This document shows, piece by piece, positions 45,026 through 52,083 of a stretch of 52,083 bases of DNA. Source of the DNA: Pseudomonadota bacterium (GTDB lineage Bacteria; Pseudomonadota; Gammaproteobacteria; UBA5335); NCBI GenBank assembly GCA_002862435.1, contig PKDC01000049.1, forward strand, positions 1 to 52,083, written 5' to 3'. Made by a program: the position numbers and the translations under genes. The notes beneath the pieces were generated by a model. The model did no database searches. It was not told the DNA's origin and saw nothing but the letters and a program-made list of their open reading frames with translations. How positions within the stretch are numbered: position 1 is the first letter of the stretch; every line of letters begins with the position of its first letter.

Positions 45026-45361
45026 ATGGCGGACACACTGTTTCGGGTGAGCTTTCTCAGCCAGGGCAAGATCTACGAGGTCTACGCCCGCAAGGTCACC
45101 CAGGATTTTCTGTTCGGCTTTGTCACCCTGGAAGAGCTGGTTTTTGGCGCCCATTCGGATCTGGTGGTGGATCCGTCCGAGGAGCGCCTGAAAAGCGAGT
45201 TTGCCGGCGTCGACCGCAGCCATGTCCCGCTGCATGCGCTGATTCGCATCGATGAGGTTGCCCAACAAGGGGTGGCCCGCATCACTTCCCTGGACGGCAA
45301 TGTGACGCCGTTTCCCGGACCGTTCTACCACAATCCGGGCAGCGGCCCCGGCCGCCGCTGA
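45026..45361 (+). CDS. DUF1820 family protein
   Basis: The family pattern is clear: FRVSFLSQGKIYEVYARKVT, then DFLFGFVTLEELVFGAHSDL, VVDPSEERLKSEFAGVDRSH, VPLHALIRIDEVAQQGVARI, and NVTPFPGPFYH. 111 aa is usual. Function is unknown; DUF1820 genes occur widely in gammaproteobacteria. ATG 45026 is preceded by GGAG at suitable distance. The frame open to 44924 is not part of it. It lies 14 bases ahead of the WalJ-like hydrolase. Confidence 0.92.
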   Translation: MADTLFRVSFLSQGKIYEVYARKVTQDFLFGFVTLEELVFGAHSDLVVDPSEERLKSEFAGVDRSHVPLHALIRIDEVAQQGVARITSLDGNVTPFPGPFYHNPGSGPGRR

Positions 45362-45375
45362 GTCTCCGGCGCCCG

Positions 45376-46155
45376 ATGAGCGGTTTGCGTTTCGCCACCC
45401 TCGGCAGCGGCAGCCGGGGCAATGCCACGGTGGTGGCCTGTGGCCGGACGGTGGTCCTGATGGACTGCGGCTTTGCCGTCAACGAAACGCTGCGGCGCCT
45501 GGCGGTGCTGGGGCTTACGGGGGAGAGCCTGTGCGCCATCGTGGTGACCCATGAGCATGGCGACCACATGGGTGGCGTGGCGCGGCTGGCGCGGCGTTTC
45601 GGCCTGCCGGTATGGCTGACGGCGGGCACCTATCGGGGCGCCGGGGCGCCGCGGCTGCCCAAGGTGAATTTGTTCAATCCCCATGAGCCCTTCGCCATCC
45701 AGGATCTGACGATCCATCCCTACCCGGTGCCCCACGATGCCCGCGAACCCTGCCAGTTCGTGTTTTCCGACGGCGCCATGCGCCTGGGCGTGCTGAGCGA
45801 TGCGGGTCATGTCACCCCCCACATGCAGCGCAGTCTGGACGGCCTGGATGCCCTGATGCTGGAATTCAACCACGATCCCGATTTATTGGCTCGCGGCCCC
45901 TACCCGCCGGAATTGCAGGCGCGGGTGGGTGGACGGCTGGGGCATTTGAACAACGGCCAGGCTGTGCAATTGCTGGAGAGCCTGGATAGAGGGGCGCTCC
46001 AGCATCTGATTGCCGGGCACATCAGCGAAAAGAACAACTCGCCGGCGCATGTGCGCGAGGCCGTGGCACACCGGTTGCCGGCCGAAGCTGCGGCGCTGGT
46101 GCTGGCGCCCCAGGAACAGGGCCTGGGTTGGCACGATATCCGTCCACGCCTGTGA
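45376..46155 (+). CDS. Metallo-beta-lactamase-fold hydrolase, WalJ/YycJ-like
   Basis: The opening [20 protein letters not shown], the metal motif [13 protein letters not shown], and later [32 protein letters not shown], then [15 protein letters not shown] are the YycJ/WalJ pattern. HEHGDH supplies four ligands. This group is an RNase Z/ DNA 5'-exonuclease-like branch; the exact substrate is not fixed. 259 aa. It overlaps nothing; purL begins 32 bases further on. Confidence 0.92.
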   Translation: MSGLRFATLGSGSRGNATVVACGRTVVLMDCGFAVNETLRRLAVLGLTGESLCAIVVTHEHGDHMGGVARLARRFGLPVWLTAGTYRGAGAPRLPKVNLFNPHEPFAIQDLTIHPYPVPHDAREPCQFVFSDGAMRLGVLSDAGHVTPHMQRSLDGLDALMLEFNHDPDLLARGPYPPELQARVGGRLGHLNNGQAVQLLESLDRGALQHLIAGHISEKNNSPAHVREAVAHRLPAEAAALVLAPQEQGLGWHDIRPRL

Positions 46156-46187
46156 GCAGGCCGCGAGCTTTCATGAGGACTGTCCCC

Positions 46188-49100
46188 ATGCGCATCATCA
46201 ATGGATCCACGGCCTTCTCGCCGTTCCGCCTGGACAAGCTGCTACACAAAGTGCGCGGCCACTGTCCCGCCGTCACGGCGCTCGCGGCCCATTACACCTA
46301 TCTGGTGGAATTGACAGCGCCGCTCGACCCGGACGCCAGCGCCCTTCTGGAACGCCTGCTGGACGCGGTTCCCGACGCCCCCTCGCCCGCCGGCACACGA
46401 CCGGTCTGGATAATTCCCCGCGCCGGCACGGTGTCTCCCTGGTGCAGCAAGGCCACCGACATCGCGCGTGGCTGCGGACTCGGCGCGGTACGACGCATCG
46501 AGCGTGCGATCCGCATTGATCTCGCCGGATTGCCCACGGATCAGGCGCCACAGGATGCGCTTGGGGAGACCCTGCACGACCGCTTGACGCAGATGCTGAT
46601 CGACCGCATCGAAGACGCCGAGGCGCTGTTGTTCCGCCATCCCGATCCCGCCCCGCTGCGGGAGGTGGATCTTCTGACAGGTGGGCGCGCCGCACTGGAG
46701 GCCGCCAATCGCGACTGGGGGCTGGCCCTGGCCGAGGACGAAATCGATTATCTGGCGGACAGCTTCCAGAAGCTGGGACGCAACCCCAGCGATGTGGAAC
46801 TGATGATGTTTGCCCAGGCAAATTCGGAGCATTGCCGCCACAAGATCTTCAACGCCAGCTGGGAGATCGATGGGCAGGCCATGCCCCACTCGCTGTTTGG
46901 CATGATCCGCAACACCTACGCCCATCGCAGCGCAGGCGTCCTCTCGGCCTATCGGGATAACTCGGCGGTAATCGAGGGGTCGCAGGCGGCGCGCTTCTAC
47001 CCCGACCCTGAGAACCAGGCTTACCGCGCAAGCGAGGAAGCAGTGGATCTGTTGATGAAGGTGGAAACTCACAACCACCCCACCGCCATCGCGCCCTTCC
47101 CCGGCGCCGCCACCGGGGCGGGTGGGGAAATCCGTGACGAAGGCGCCACCGGCCGCGGCGCCCATCCCAAGGCGGGCCTCACCGGCTTTGCCGTGTCCAA
47201 CCTGCGCCTGCCCGGCCTGCCGCGTCCTTGGGAAGTGGATCACGGCCGCCCGCCTCACATCGCCTCGGCACTGGACATCATGCTGGCTGGCCCGCTGGGT
47301 GGGGCCGCTTTCAACAATGAATTCGGGCGACCCAATCTGGCTGGCTTCTTCCGCAGCTATGAGCAGCGCGTGGCGCGCCCCCAGGGTCCGGAAGTACGCG
47401 GTTACCACAAGCCCATCATGCTGGCAGGTGGCATGGGCAACATCCGCCGCGATCATGTGGAGAAACTGTCCATCCCGCCGGGCGCCGCCATCGTGGTGCT
47501 GGGGGGGCCGGCCCTGCTGCTGGGTCTGGGCGGTGGCGCGGCGTCCAGCATGAGCAGTGGCCAGAGCCAGGCGGCACTGGATTTCGCCTCGGTGCAGCGC
47601 GACAACCCGGAAATGGAGCGGCGCTGCCAGGAAGTGATCGACCAGTGCTGGCAGCGCGGCGCAGCCAATCCCATCCTGTCGATTCACGATGTGGGCGCGG
47701 GCGGGCTGTCCAACGCTTTACCCGAGCTGGTCCATGACAGCGAACGCGGTGGAGATTTCCAGTTGCGGGCCATTCCCAGCGACGATCCCGGCATGTCGCC
47801 GATGGAGATCTGGTGCAACGAGGCCCAGGAACGCTATGTGCTGGCCATCGACCCGGCGCACCTGCCCACCCTCGTCGCCCTGTGCGAGCGGGAATCCTGT
47901 CCCTATGCCGTGGTGGGCACCGCCGTCGCAGCGCCGCATCTGACCCTTGCGGATGCGCATTTCCACAATCGGCCCATCGATCTGCCCTTGTCGGTCCTGC
48001 TGGGCAAGCCACCGCGCATGCACCGGCAGGCGACGACACTGAGCCTGGACCGGGATGCGGGTGTTCGGGAAGACCACGCCTTGCGTCAGGTCGATCTGGC
48101 TGAAGCGGCGTCCCGGCTGTTGACGCTGCCCACCATCGCCGACAAGAGTTTCCTCATCACCATCGGCGATCGCACCGTGGGCGGACTCACGGTGCGCGAC
48201 CAGATGGTCGGTCCCTGGCAGGTGCCCGTCGCGGACTGCGCCATCACCACGACCGCCTATACCGGCTGGACGGGGGAGGCCATGGCCCTGGGCGAACGCA
48301 GTCCGGTCGCCTTGATCGATGCAGCCGCCGCCGCCCGCCTGGCGGTCGGGGAAGCCCTCACCAACCTGGCCGCGGCGGCGATACCCGATACCCATCAGGT
48401 GGTGTTGTCTGCCAATTGGATGGCCGCCGCCGGCCACCCCGGCGAGGACGCGGCGTTGTACGAGGCGGTCCGCGCGGTGGGCCTGGAACTGTGTCCTGCG
48501 CTGGACATCACCATCCCCGTGGGCAAGGACTCGTTGTCGATGAAAACGGTCTGGCGCGAGGCAGACCAAACCCGCAGCGTCACCTCGCCCCTGTCACTGA
48601 TCGTGACCGCCTTTGCCACCGTGCCCGACGTGCGCCACCATCTCACGCCCGAACTGCGTCACGATGCGGGCCCCAGCGTGCTGCTGCTGATCGACCTGGG
48701 GGCAGGCCGCCAGCGCTTGGGCGGATCCTGCCTGGCGCAGGTCTTCGGGCAGGTGGGCGGGGTTCCGCCCGACGTGGATGATCCGGCGCGGCTGCGCGCC
48801 TTCGTGCGTGTGCTCCATGAGCTGGCGACACAGGACAAACTGCTGGCCTACCACGATCGCTCCGACGGCGGGCTGCTTGTCACCCTGACGGAAATGGCGT
48901 TTGCCGGGGGCTGTGGGCTGGAGATCGATCTCGCCCCGCTGGGCACAGACCTTGTCGGTGCCCTGTTTGCCGAGGAACTGGGCGCGGTGGTCCAGATTCG
49001 CGCCACAGACCGGGCGATGGTGGAAGCGACCCTGGCGCGAGCGGGCCTCGCTGCCCAGACGCACGTCATTGGCACACCGCAGCCGGGGCGTTCGCTGCGC

Positions 49101-50075
49101 TTTCACACGGGCGGGGTGGTGATGCTGGAAGGTGACCGCGTCGACTGGCGTCTGCTGTGGTCACAAACCAGTTTCACCCTGCAGGCGCTGCGCGATGACT
49201 CTGACTGCGCCCAGGAGGCCTATGACGCCATTTTGGACCTTGGCGACCCGGGGCTCGACGCGTTGCACCTGCCGGAGATACCGCCTCTGGCCGCCCCCCG
49301 TGTTGGTGGCGCCCGCCCGCGGGTGGCCATCCTGCGCGAGCAAGGGGTGAACGGTCAGGTGGAGATGGCAGCAGCCTTCGACCGCGCCGGCTTTGCGGCC
49401 GTCGATGTGCACATGAACGATTTATTGAGCGGCCGGGTCTCACTCGCGGACTTCCACGGGCTTGCGGCCTGTGGCGGTTTCTCGTTCGGCGACGTGCTGG
49501 GGGCAGGCGGCGGCTGGGCCAAACGCATCCTGTTCAATGCCCAATTGCGTGATATGTTCCAAGCCTTCTTCGAGCGATCCGACCGCTTTTCCTTGGGGGT
49601 CTGCAATGGCTGCCAGATGCTCTCCCAACTCAAGACGCTGATTCCCGGCGCTGCGCACTGGCCGCGCTTCCTGCGCAATCGCTCGGAACAATTCGAGGCG
49701 CGCTTGAGCCTGGTGGAAGTGACGGCTTCGCCTTCCCTGTTCCTGCGCGACCTGGCCGGCGCCCGTCTGCCCATCGCCGTGGCCCATGGGGAGGGGCGCG
49801 TCAGCTTCGATCATCCTGCGGATGCCACCAGCGCCCACGTGGCCCTGCGTTATATCGACGCCGCGGGGCAACCAGCGCAACGCTACCCGGCCAATCCCAA
49901 TGGATCTCCAGAGGGCATCACAGGACTGACCACCGACGATGGTCGGGTCACGATCCTGATGCCGCATCCCGAACGGGTGATCCGCAGCGCCAACCTGTCG
50001 TGGCATCCCCGTGATTGGCCGGAAGACAGCCCGTGGCTGCGCATGTTCCGGAATGCCCGGGCCTGGGTAGATTGA
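46188..50075 (+). CDS. purL: Phosphoribosylformylglycinamidine synthase (large fused type)
   Basis: It converts FGAR plus glutamine to FGAM in purine synthesis. From ATG 46188 (GAGGA upstream) the protein is 1295 aa, the same as the E. coli fused enzyme. The N-terminal segment [19 protein letters not shown], the linker [17 protein letters not shown], two AIRS-type halves ([20 protein letters not shown] and [17 protein letters not shown]), and the C-terminal glutaminase with [13 protein letters not shown] (catalytic Cys) and MPHPERVIR (His) are complete. The open frame to 46128 is the shadow of the previous gene. Confidence 0.97.
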   Translation: MRIINGSTAFSPFRLDKLLHKVRGHCPAVTALAAHYTYLVELTAPLDPDASALLERLLDAVPDAPSPAGTRPVWIIPRAGTVSPWCSKATDIARGCGLGAVRRIERAIRIDLAGLPTDQAPQDALGETLHDRLTQMLIDRIEDAEALLFRHPDPAPLREVDLLTGGRAALEAANRDWGLALAEDEIDYLADSFQKLGRNPSDVELMMFAQANSEHCRHKIFNASWEIDGQAMPHSLFGMIRNTYAHRSAGVLSAYRDNSAVIEGSQAARFYPDPENQAYRASEEAVDLLMKVETHNHPTAIAPFPGAATGAGGEIRDEGATGRGAHPKAGLTGFAVSNLRLPGLPRPWEVDHGRPPHIASALDIMLAGPLGGAAFNNEFGRPNLAGFFRSYEQRVARPQGPEVRGYHKPIMLAGGMGNIRRDHVEKLSIPPGAAIVVLGGPALLLGLGGGAASSMSSGQSQAALDFASVQRDNPEMERRCQEVIDQCWQRGAANPILSIHDVGAGGLSNALPELVHDSERGGDFQLRAIPSDDPGMSPMEIWCNEAQERYVLAIDPAHLPTLVALCERESCPYAVVGTAVAAPHLTLADAHFHNRPIDLPLSVLLGKPPRMHRQATTLSLDRDAGVREDHALRQVDLAEAASRLLTLPTIADKSFLITIGDRTVGGLTVRDQMVGPWQVPVADCAITTTAYTGWTGEAMALGERSPVALIDAAAAARLAVGEALTNLAAAAIPDTHQVVLSANWMAAAGHPGEDAALYEAVRAVGLELCPALDITIPVGKDSLSMKTVWREADQTRSVTSPLSLIVTAFATVPDVRHHLTPELRHDAGPSVLLLIDLGAGRQRLGGSCLAQVFGQVGGVPPDVDDPARLRAFVRVLHELATQDKLLAYHDRSDGGLLVTLTEMAFAGGCGLEIDLAPLGTDLVGALFAEELGAVVQIRATDRAMVEATLARAGLAAQTHVIGTPQPGRSLRFHTGGVVMLEGDRVDWRLLWSQTSFTLQALRDDSDCAQEAYDAILDLGDPGLDALHLPEIPPLAAPRVGGARPRVAILREQGVNGQVEMAAAFDRAGFAAVDVHMNDLLSGRVSLADFHGLAACGGFSFGDVLGAGGGWAKRILFNAQLRDMFQAFFERSDRFSLGVCNGCQMLSQLKTLIPGAAHWPRFLRNRSEQFEARLSLVEVTASPSLFLRDLAGARLPIAVAHGEGRVSFDHPADATSAHVALRYIDAAGQPAQRYPANPNGSPEGITGLTTDDGRVTILMPHPERVIRSANLSWHPRDWPEDSPWLRMFRNARAWVD

Positions 50076-50102
50076 CCGTGGGTGTCCCAGCACCAGGAAT
50101 GC

Positions 50103-50136
50103 AAAAAAAAGCGCCCTGCACTTGAAAAAAGAGGGC
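50103..50136 (-). terminator. Rho-independent terminator of the small membrane-protein gene
   Basis: On the minus strand, GCCCT (50136-50132) pairs with AGGGC (50117-50113), and a run of eight T follows as 50110-50103. It lies right after the stop of the 50404-50141 gene. Purl on the other strand ends 27 bases away; no T-run serves that direction. Confidence 0.8.
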
Positions 50137-50140
50137 AATT

Positions 50141-50404
50141 TCAGTTGCTGTCATGATGGAGCTTGTAGCCCCAGAGGCCCAAAAACAGGAAGGTGCCGCC
50201 CAGGATGAAAGCCAATTGCAACTGGGGGTCCGCTTGGCGGGTGAGCAAATAGGCAATCATGCGGCCCCCGGGGGGCAGAATCGCCGAATAATAAATGGCG
50301 ATCAGGCAAAGACCCAGGCCCAAAACCAGAAACCGGCGGCGGTGCTCGATCAGAACCCGGTTCTTTGCAGCCCACCAGCGCCACACACGCTTTTCCTCCG
50401 CCAT
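50141..50404 (-). CDS. Small two-helix membrane protein, unknown
   Basis: The 87-aa product has a basic N-terminus (WRWWAAKNRVLIEHRRR), a first helix LVLGLGLCLIAIYYSAI and a second helix LQLAFILGGTFLFLGLWGY. I do not recognise a family. It is divergent to the methyltransferase gene, with about 140 bases between that hold the promoters. A terminator follows it. Confidence 0.7.
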   Translation of the reverse strand: MAEEKRVWRWWAAKNRVLIEHRRRFLVLGLGLCLIAIYYSAILPPGGRMIAYLLTRQADPQLQLAFILGGTFLFLGLWGYKLHHDSN

Positions 50405-50460
50405 TTCGACATCCTTGCCTCATTTATGGCGCCCAGACGAGAGCGGCCGATTTCCTTCAC

Positions 50461-50509
50461 GTGATCTATTTATCACATTTCAGATCGGCCTCGGATCCAC
50501 TGCTATACT
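50461..50509. promoter_or_regulatory. Control region between the small membrane protein and the methyltransferase
   Basis: GTGAT-N6-ATCAC (50461-50476) is an inverted repeat resembling, but wider than, FNR or CRP half-site pairs. TATACT at 50504-50509 is a possible -10 for the plus-strand gene, whose start is at 50543. No clear -35 is visible, so activator help would be expected. Confidence 0.4.
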
Positions 50510-50542
50510 TCATCGTCATTTTACGGATGATCTGAAAACGGT

Positions 50543-51391
50543 ATGGATACCCAACAGCAAGCCATCCTGGATTATTACCGGGAAAGTCACATCGATTACC
50601 AGATGATATGGGGCACGTTCCGCCACCTGGCACTGCACTACGGCTATCACGACGCTGAACACCGCGGGCACAATGCCGCCGTCCTAAACATGAATCGACA
50701 GGTGGCCCGGAGGCTGGCCGTCCAACCCGGCCATCGGCTGGTGGATGCTGGCTGCGGTATCGGCGGAACCAGCATCTGGATGGCCCAGCAATGTGGCGTC
50801 GATGTCACGGGTGTCAACATCTCCCCCGAGCAATTGGCCCGTGCCGAGCGCCTGACGCGCAAACGCGGCCTGGCGCAACAGGTTCGCTTTGTCCAGCGCA
50901 GTTATACCGATACCGGTCTGCCGGAGGGCCAGTTCGACGGAATCTACGGCATGGAAAGCGTTAGCTATACCCTCGACAAGCGCGATTTCATCCGTGAGGC
51001 CTACCGATTGCTCAAACCCGGTGGACGCCTGGTCATCACCGACGGATTCATGAACGACACGGCCTTCCCCGAGCATCTGCGAGAGGATTACCGGCGCTGG
51101 CTGGATGGCTGGGCGGTGGACAATCTCGCAGGCGTCAATCAGTTTCAGCAGGATCTGGCGGCTACCGGTTTCAGTCAGATTCAATTCGAAGACGCTTTTG
51201 CACGGGTTCTTCCCTCTTCACGACGCATGCACATCGCTGCCAAATATTCTTATCTTGGTGGCAAGCTGCTGGAAAAGCTGCACATTCGCACCCCGATCCA
51301 AACGCGAAACATCGTCGCCGCCAAGCTGCAATACCCCTGCCTCATTGGCCGCGCCTGGGTCTACGGTATCGTCAGCGCCATCAAGCAATAG
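50543..51391 (+). CDS. SAM-dependent methyltransferase (tocopherol/sterol/CFA-like)
   Basis: The motif I is GHRLVDAGCGIGGTSIWMAQ with motif II VDVTGVNISPEQLARAERLT, typical of gamma-tocopherol and sterol C-methyltransferase-type enzymes. FDGIYGMESVSYTLDKRDFI gives the central acidic/aromatic segment and LLKPGGRLVITDGFMND the post-motif. 282 aa. The N-terminal ILDYYRESHIDYQMIWGTFR is also usual in this group. It acts on a small, likely isoprenoid or lipid, substrate; identity unknown. The next gene is AlkB-like, but no common operon is evident. Confidence 0.85.
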   Translation: MDTQQQAILDYYRESHIDYQMIWGTFRHLALHYGYHDAEHRGHNAAVLNMNRQVARRLAVQPGHRLVDAGCGIGGTSIWMAQQCGVDVTGVNISPEQLARAERLTRKRGLAQQVRFVQRSYTDTGLPEGQFDGIYGMESVSYTLDKRDFIREAYRLLKPGGRLVITDGFMNDTAFPEHLREDYRRWLDGWAVDNLAGVNQFQQDLAATGFSQIQFEDAFARVLPSSRRMHIAAKYSYLGGKLLEKLHIRTPIQTRNIVAAKLQYPCLIGRAWVYGIVSAIKQ

Positions 51392-51573
51392 AGCCCATTT
51401 GCCTTAGCCGGCGAGTCTTTCCCAGTGGGGGCGCTTGACCGACCGTTCAGTCCATGAGAGCCTTGATAGAATAAATAGCAGAAGCCAATCACATCCCTCC
51501 TAGGGATCAGGACATGGCTCGCCCGGGTTGAGGGGGCCCGTTTACATTCTTTGAAAACCATGGAGGAGACACC

Positions 51574-52083
51574 ATGATTCGCGCACTCTGGAAATACAAT
51601 CGATTCTTCATCGGCACCTGGGTGGTCTTGGCCGGCATTCCCATGGCCCTGCTGGGCGGCGCATGGCCCATCACCTTTCTCGTCGCAACGGTGCTCGCCC
51701 TGTTCATCAGTGAACTGTACTCCGGGCGCTACGAGGAAGAGCCGACCTACGAGCACGCCTGGATCTTCTATCCGATGCAATACGTCAGCCAGTTCGCCAG
51801 CATCGCCATGATCGCGCTGGTGGCTTGGTACATGGGCCTGCCGAACGATTTGTTCGGCCTTGGCGCCGCCGTCACCAGCCTGACGGGCATCGACATCCTG
51901 GCGCGCCATGCGGAACTCAGCACCGTTTGGACCAGCTTGGGCGTAGTGGGCTTGGGTGGCCTGGCCGGCGCCCTGGCCTCCATCGCCGTGGGCCATGAAC
52001 TGACCCATCGCACGGAAAACCCCGTGGCCGTCTTCATCGGACGCTTGGGCCAGGCCTTCAGCCTGTTCACCCATTTCTCGATC
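51574..52083 (+). CDS. AlkB-type membrane non-haem diiron monooxygenase (5' part, runs off window)
   Basis: ATG 51574 has GGAGGAG directly upstream. 170 codons remain open to the window end. Four to five hydrophobic helices are seen (for example FIGTWVVLAGIPMALLGGAW and FASIAMIALVAWYMGLP). The first histidine box is HELTHR in AVGHELTHRTENP, the pattern of alkane 1-monooxygenase and xylene monooxygenase (HE[LF]xHR). Such enzymes hydroxylate terminal methyl groups with a rubredoxin partner. The remaining His boxes lie beyond the window, so the exact subfamily (AlkB, XylM or another desaturase-like hydroxylase) is open. Confidence 0.85.
   Translation, partial: MIRALWKYNRFFIGTWVVLAGIPMALLGGAWPITFLVATVLALFISELYSGRYEEEPTYEHAWIFYPMQYVSQFASIAMIALVAWYMGLPNDLFGLGAAVTSLTGIDILARHAELSTVWTSLGVVGLGGLAGALASIAVGHELTHRTENPVAVFIGRLGQAFSLFTHFSI

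Noticed and set aside
50461..50476. CRP or FNR site
   Set aside because: The half-sites GTGA/TCAC are eight bases apart instead of six, and the FNR core needs a four-base gap. I list it only as an inverted repeat.

Overview
The window looks like the chromosome of a GC-rich gammaproteobacterium. The evidence is the full-length fused PurL (1295 aa), the DUF1249/YqiB and DUF1820 proteins, oligoribonuclease, the PpsR/PpsA pair and PhhB. There is a hydrocarbon or lipid flavour at both ends: a DszC/SfnB-type flavin enzyme and a DUF1302-DUF1329-Ycf48-RND envelope cassette on the left, and the start of an AlkB-type membrane monooxygenase on the right. Species cannot be named from the sequence alone.

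Layout. (1) 1-960: end of an acyl-CoA-dehydrogenase-fold gene, a strong terminator and a small hypothetical gene. (2) About 970-11,900: a stretch visibly richer in A+T than the rest. It holds the four-gene envelope cassette (1089-7731), a decayed IS3-family element, a secreted clan-A glycoside hydrolase, a DUF2141 protein, an OmpW-like barrel, and a decayed second copy of the hydrolase 3' end. (3) 11.9-28.5 kb: housekeeping and metabolism, with a COG4529 flavoprotein, a receiver-less sigma-54 activator coupled to an RBBP9/YdeN hydrolase, pyrE, argB, two phospholipase-D-family proteins, a persulfide dioxygenase-SulP operon, a GlcD-type oxidase coupled to an MDR dehydrogenase, a HemD-like protein, a MaoC hydratase and a DUF1249 protein. 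(4) 28.5-35.7 kb: an encapsulated-ferritin-type protein without a shell gene, a DUF4345 membrane protein, ppsR/ppsA, an EamA transporter, orn, phhB and rsgA. (5) 35.84-44.97 kb: a defence island read leftwards (res, vapB, vapC, a mod-like stub, an AlbA_2/HATPase protein, ParA, mod), bounded by an imperfect direct repeat of about 32 bp. The left repeat copy carries a 370-bp internally deleted IS1182-like element with a CTAG target duplication. The methyltransferase gene is broken by one in-frame amber codon and carries an in-frame 93-bp inverted-repeat insertion. (6) 45-52 kb: DUF1820, a WalJ/YycJ-like hydrolase, purL, a small membrane protein, a SAM methyltransferase, and an AlkB-like gene cut by the window end.

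How the genes work together. The left cassette can be read as a trans-envelope route for hydrophobic molecules: an inner-membrane RND pump, a periplasmic propeller, a LolA/LolB-like carrier and an outer-membrane barrel. The persulfide dioxygenase and the SulP anion transporter are translationally coupled behind a near-consensus promoter, which suggests sulfide or persulfide detoxification plus movement of the sulfur oxyanion product. The defence island is a type III-like restriction-modification locus with a nested toxin-antitoxin pair and two unusual ATPase/DNA-binding partners. Its methylase appears inactivated while the nuclease-helicase stays open, which needs explaining.
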